This document shows, in pieces, positions 37,814 to 37,856 of a stretch of DNA of 37,856 bases. The notes under the pieces were generated by a model. The model was not told where the DNA came from, searched no databases, and saw only the letters and a program-made list of their open reading frames with translations. How positions within the stretch are numbered: position 1 is the stretch's first letter; the number at the start of each line of letters is the position of its first letter. The DNA comes from Acetivibrio straminisolvens JCM 21531 (GTDB lineage Bacteria; Bacillota; Clostridia; Acetivibrionales; Acetivibrionaceae), in the NCBI RefSeq assembly GCF_000521465.1, contig NZ_BAVR01000038.1:1-37856 (forward strand). Reading direction: 5' to 3'. A program made the position numbers and the translations under genes.

Positions 37814-37856
37814 AATATCTCTATTTATTTTGTACTTAATAAGGAAAAATATTTAT

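Overview
This low-GC window is typical of an anaerobic, spore-forming clostridium. It carries a complete ctsR-mcsA-mcsB-clpC operon, a Rex redox repressor, the spore-cortex amidase CwlD, a LysM/GH18 spore-type hydrolase, an ECF sigma factor and an energy-coupling-factor cobalt/nickel transporter. The gene set and protein style resemble the Acetivibrio (Clostridium) thermocellus group. That is an impression from reading, not a search result.

Layout. 0-3.1 kb: the end of a probable TadE-like pilus protein, then an ECF sigma factor with a good ECF-type promoter and its membrane anti-sigma partner. 3.1-5.4 kb: a small cysteine-containing basic protein on the minus strand, then a response regulator-GGDEF protein and a HEAT-like protein. 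5.6-10.7 kb: an oligopeptide-type ABC importer (lipoprotein, two permeases, one fused double ATPase). 10.7-16.1 kb: a soluble GAF histidine kinase divergent from a 1172-residue zinc ribbon-class III cyclase-ATPase-TPR protein with the plan of soluble adenylyl cyclase. 16.2-20 kb: cwlD, a leader of tandem structured hairpins, then cbiM(N)-cbiQ-cbiO. 20-23.6 kb, minus strand: an ABC-F protein and the GH18 enzyme. 23.8-24.5 kb: rex. 24.5-28 kb, minus strand: aroF-tyrA-aroA. 28.6-31.6 kb: an EF-G paralogue and an HGSNAT-like membrane protein. 31.8-36.5 kb: the CtsR operon with an intact CtsR operator. 36.5-37.8 kb, minus strand: a processive family 2 glycosyltransferase.

The dominant technical fact is frame disruption. 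I count about 27 breaks in 18 genes, including several that are normally intact (rex, ctsR, mcsB). Almost every break is repaired by restoring one base to a short homopolymer, and the repaired protein then matches its family. This looks like uncorrected sequencing or assembly deletions rather than real gene decay. I therefore report each broken gene as one CDS and give the break. Ten genes are unbroken: the sigma factor, small protein, HEAT protein, cyclase, cwlD, cbiQ, cbiO, aroF, mcsA and clpC.

The most interesting biology is the sAC-like cyclase facing a GAF kinase, the alternating-hairpin leader of the cobalt/nickel transporter (with a partial copy elsewhere), and an EPSP synthase-like protein that lacks several standard active-site residues.
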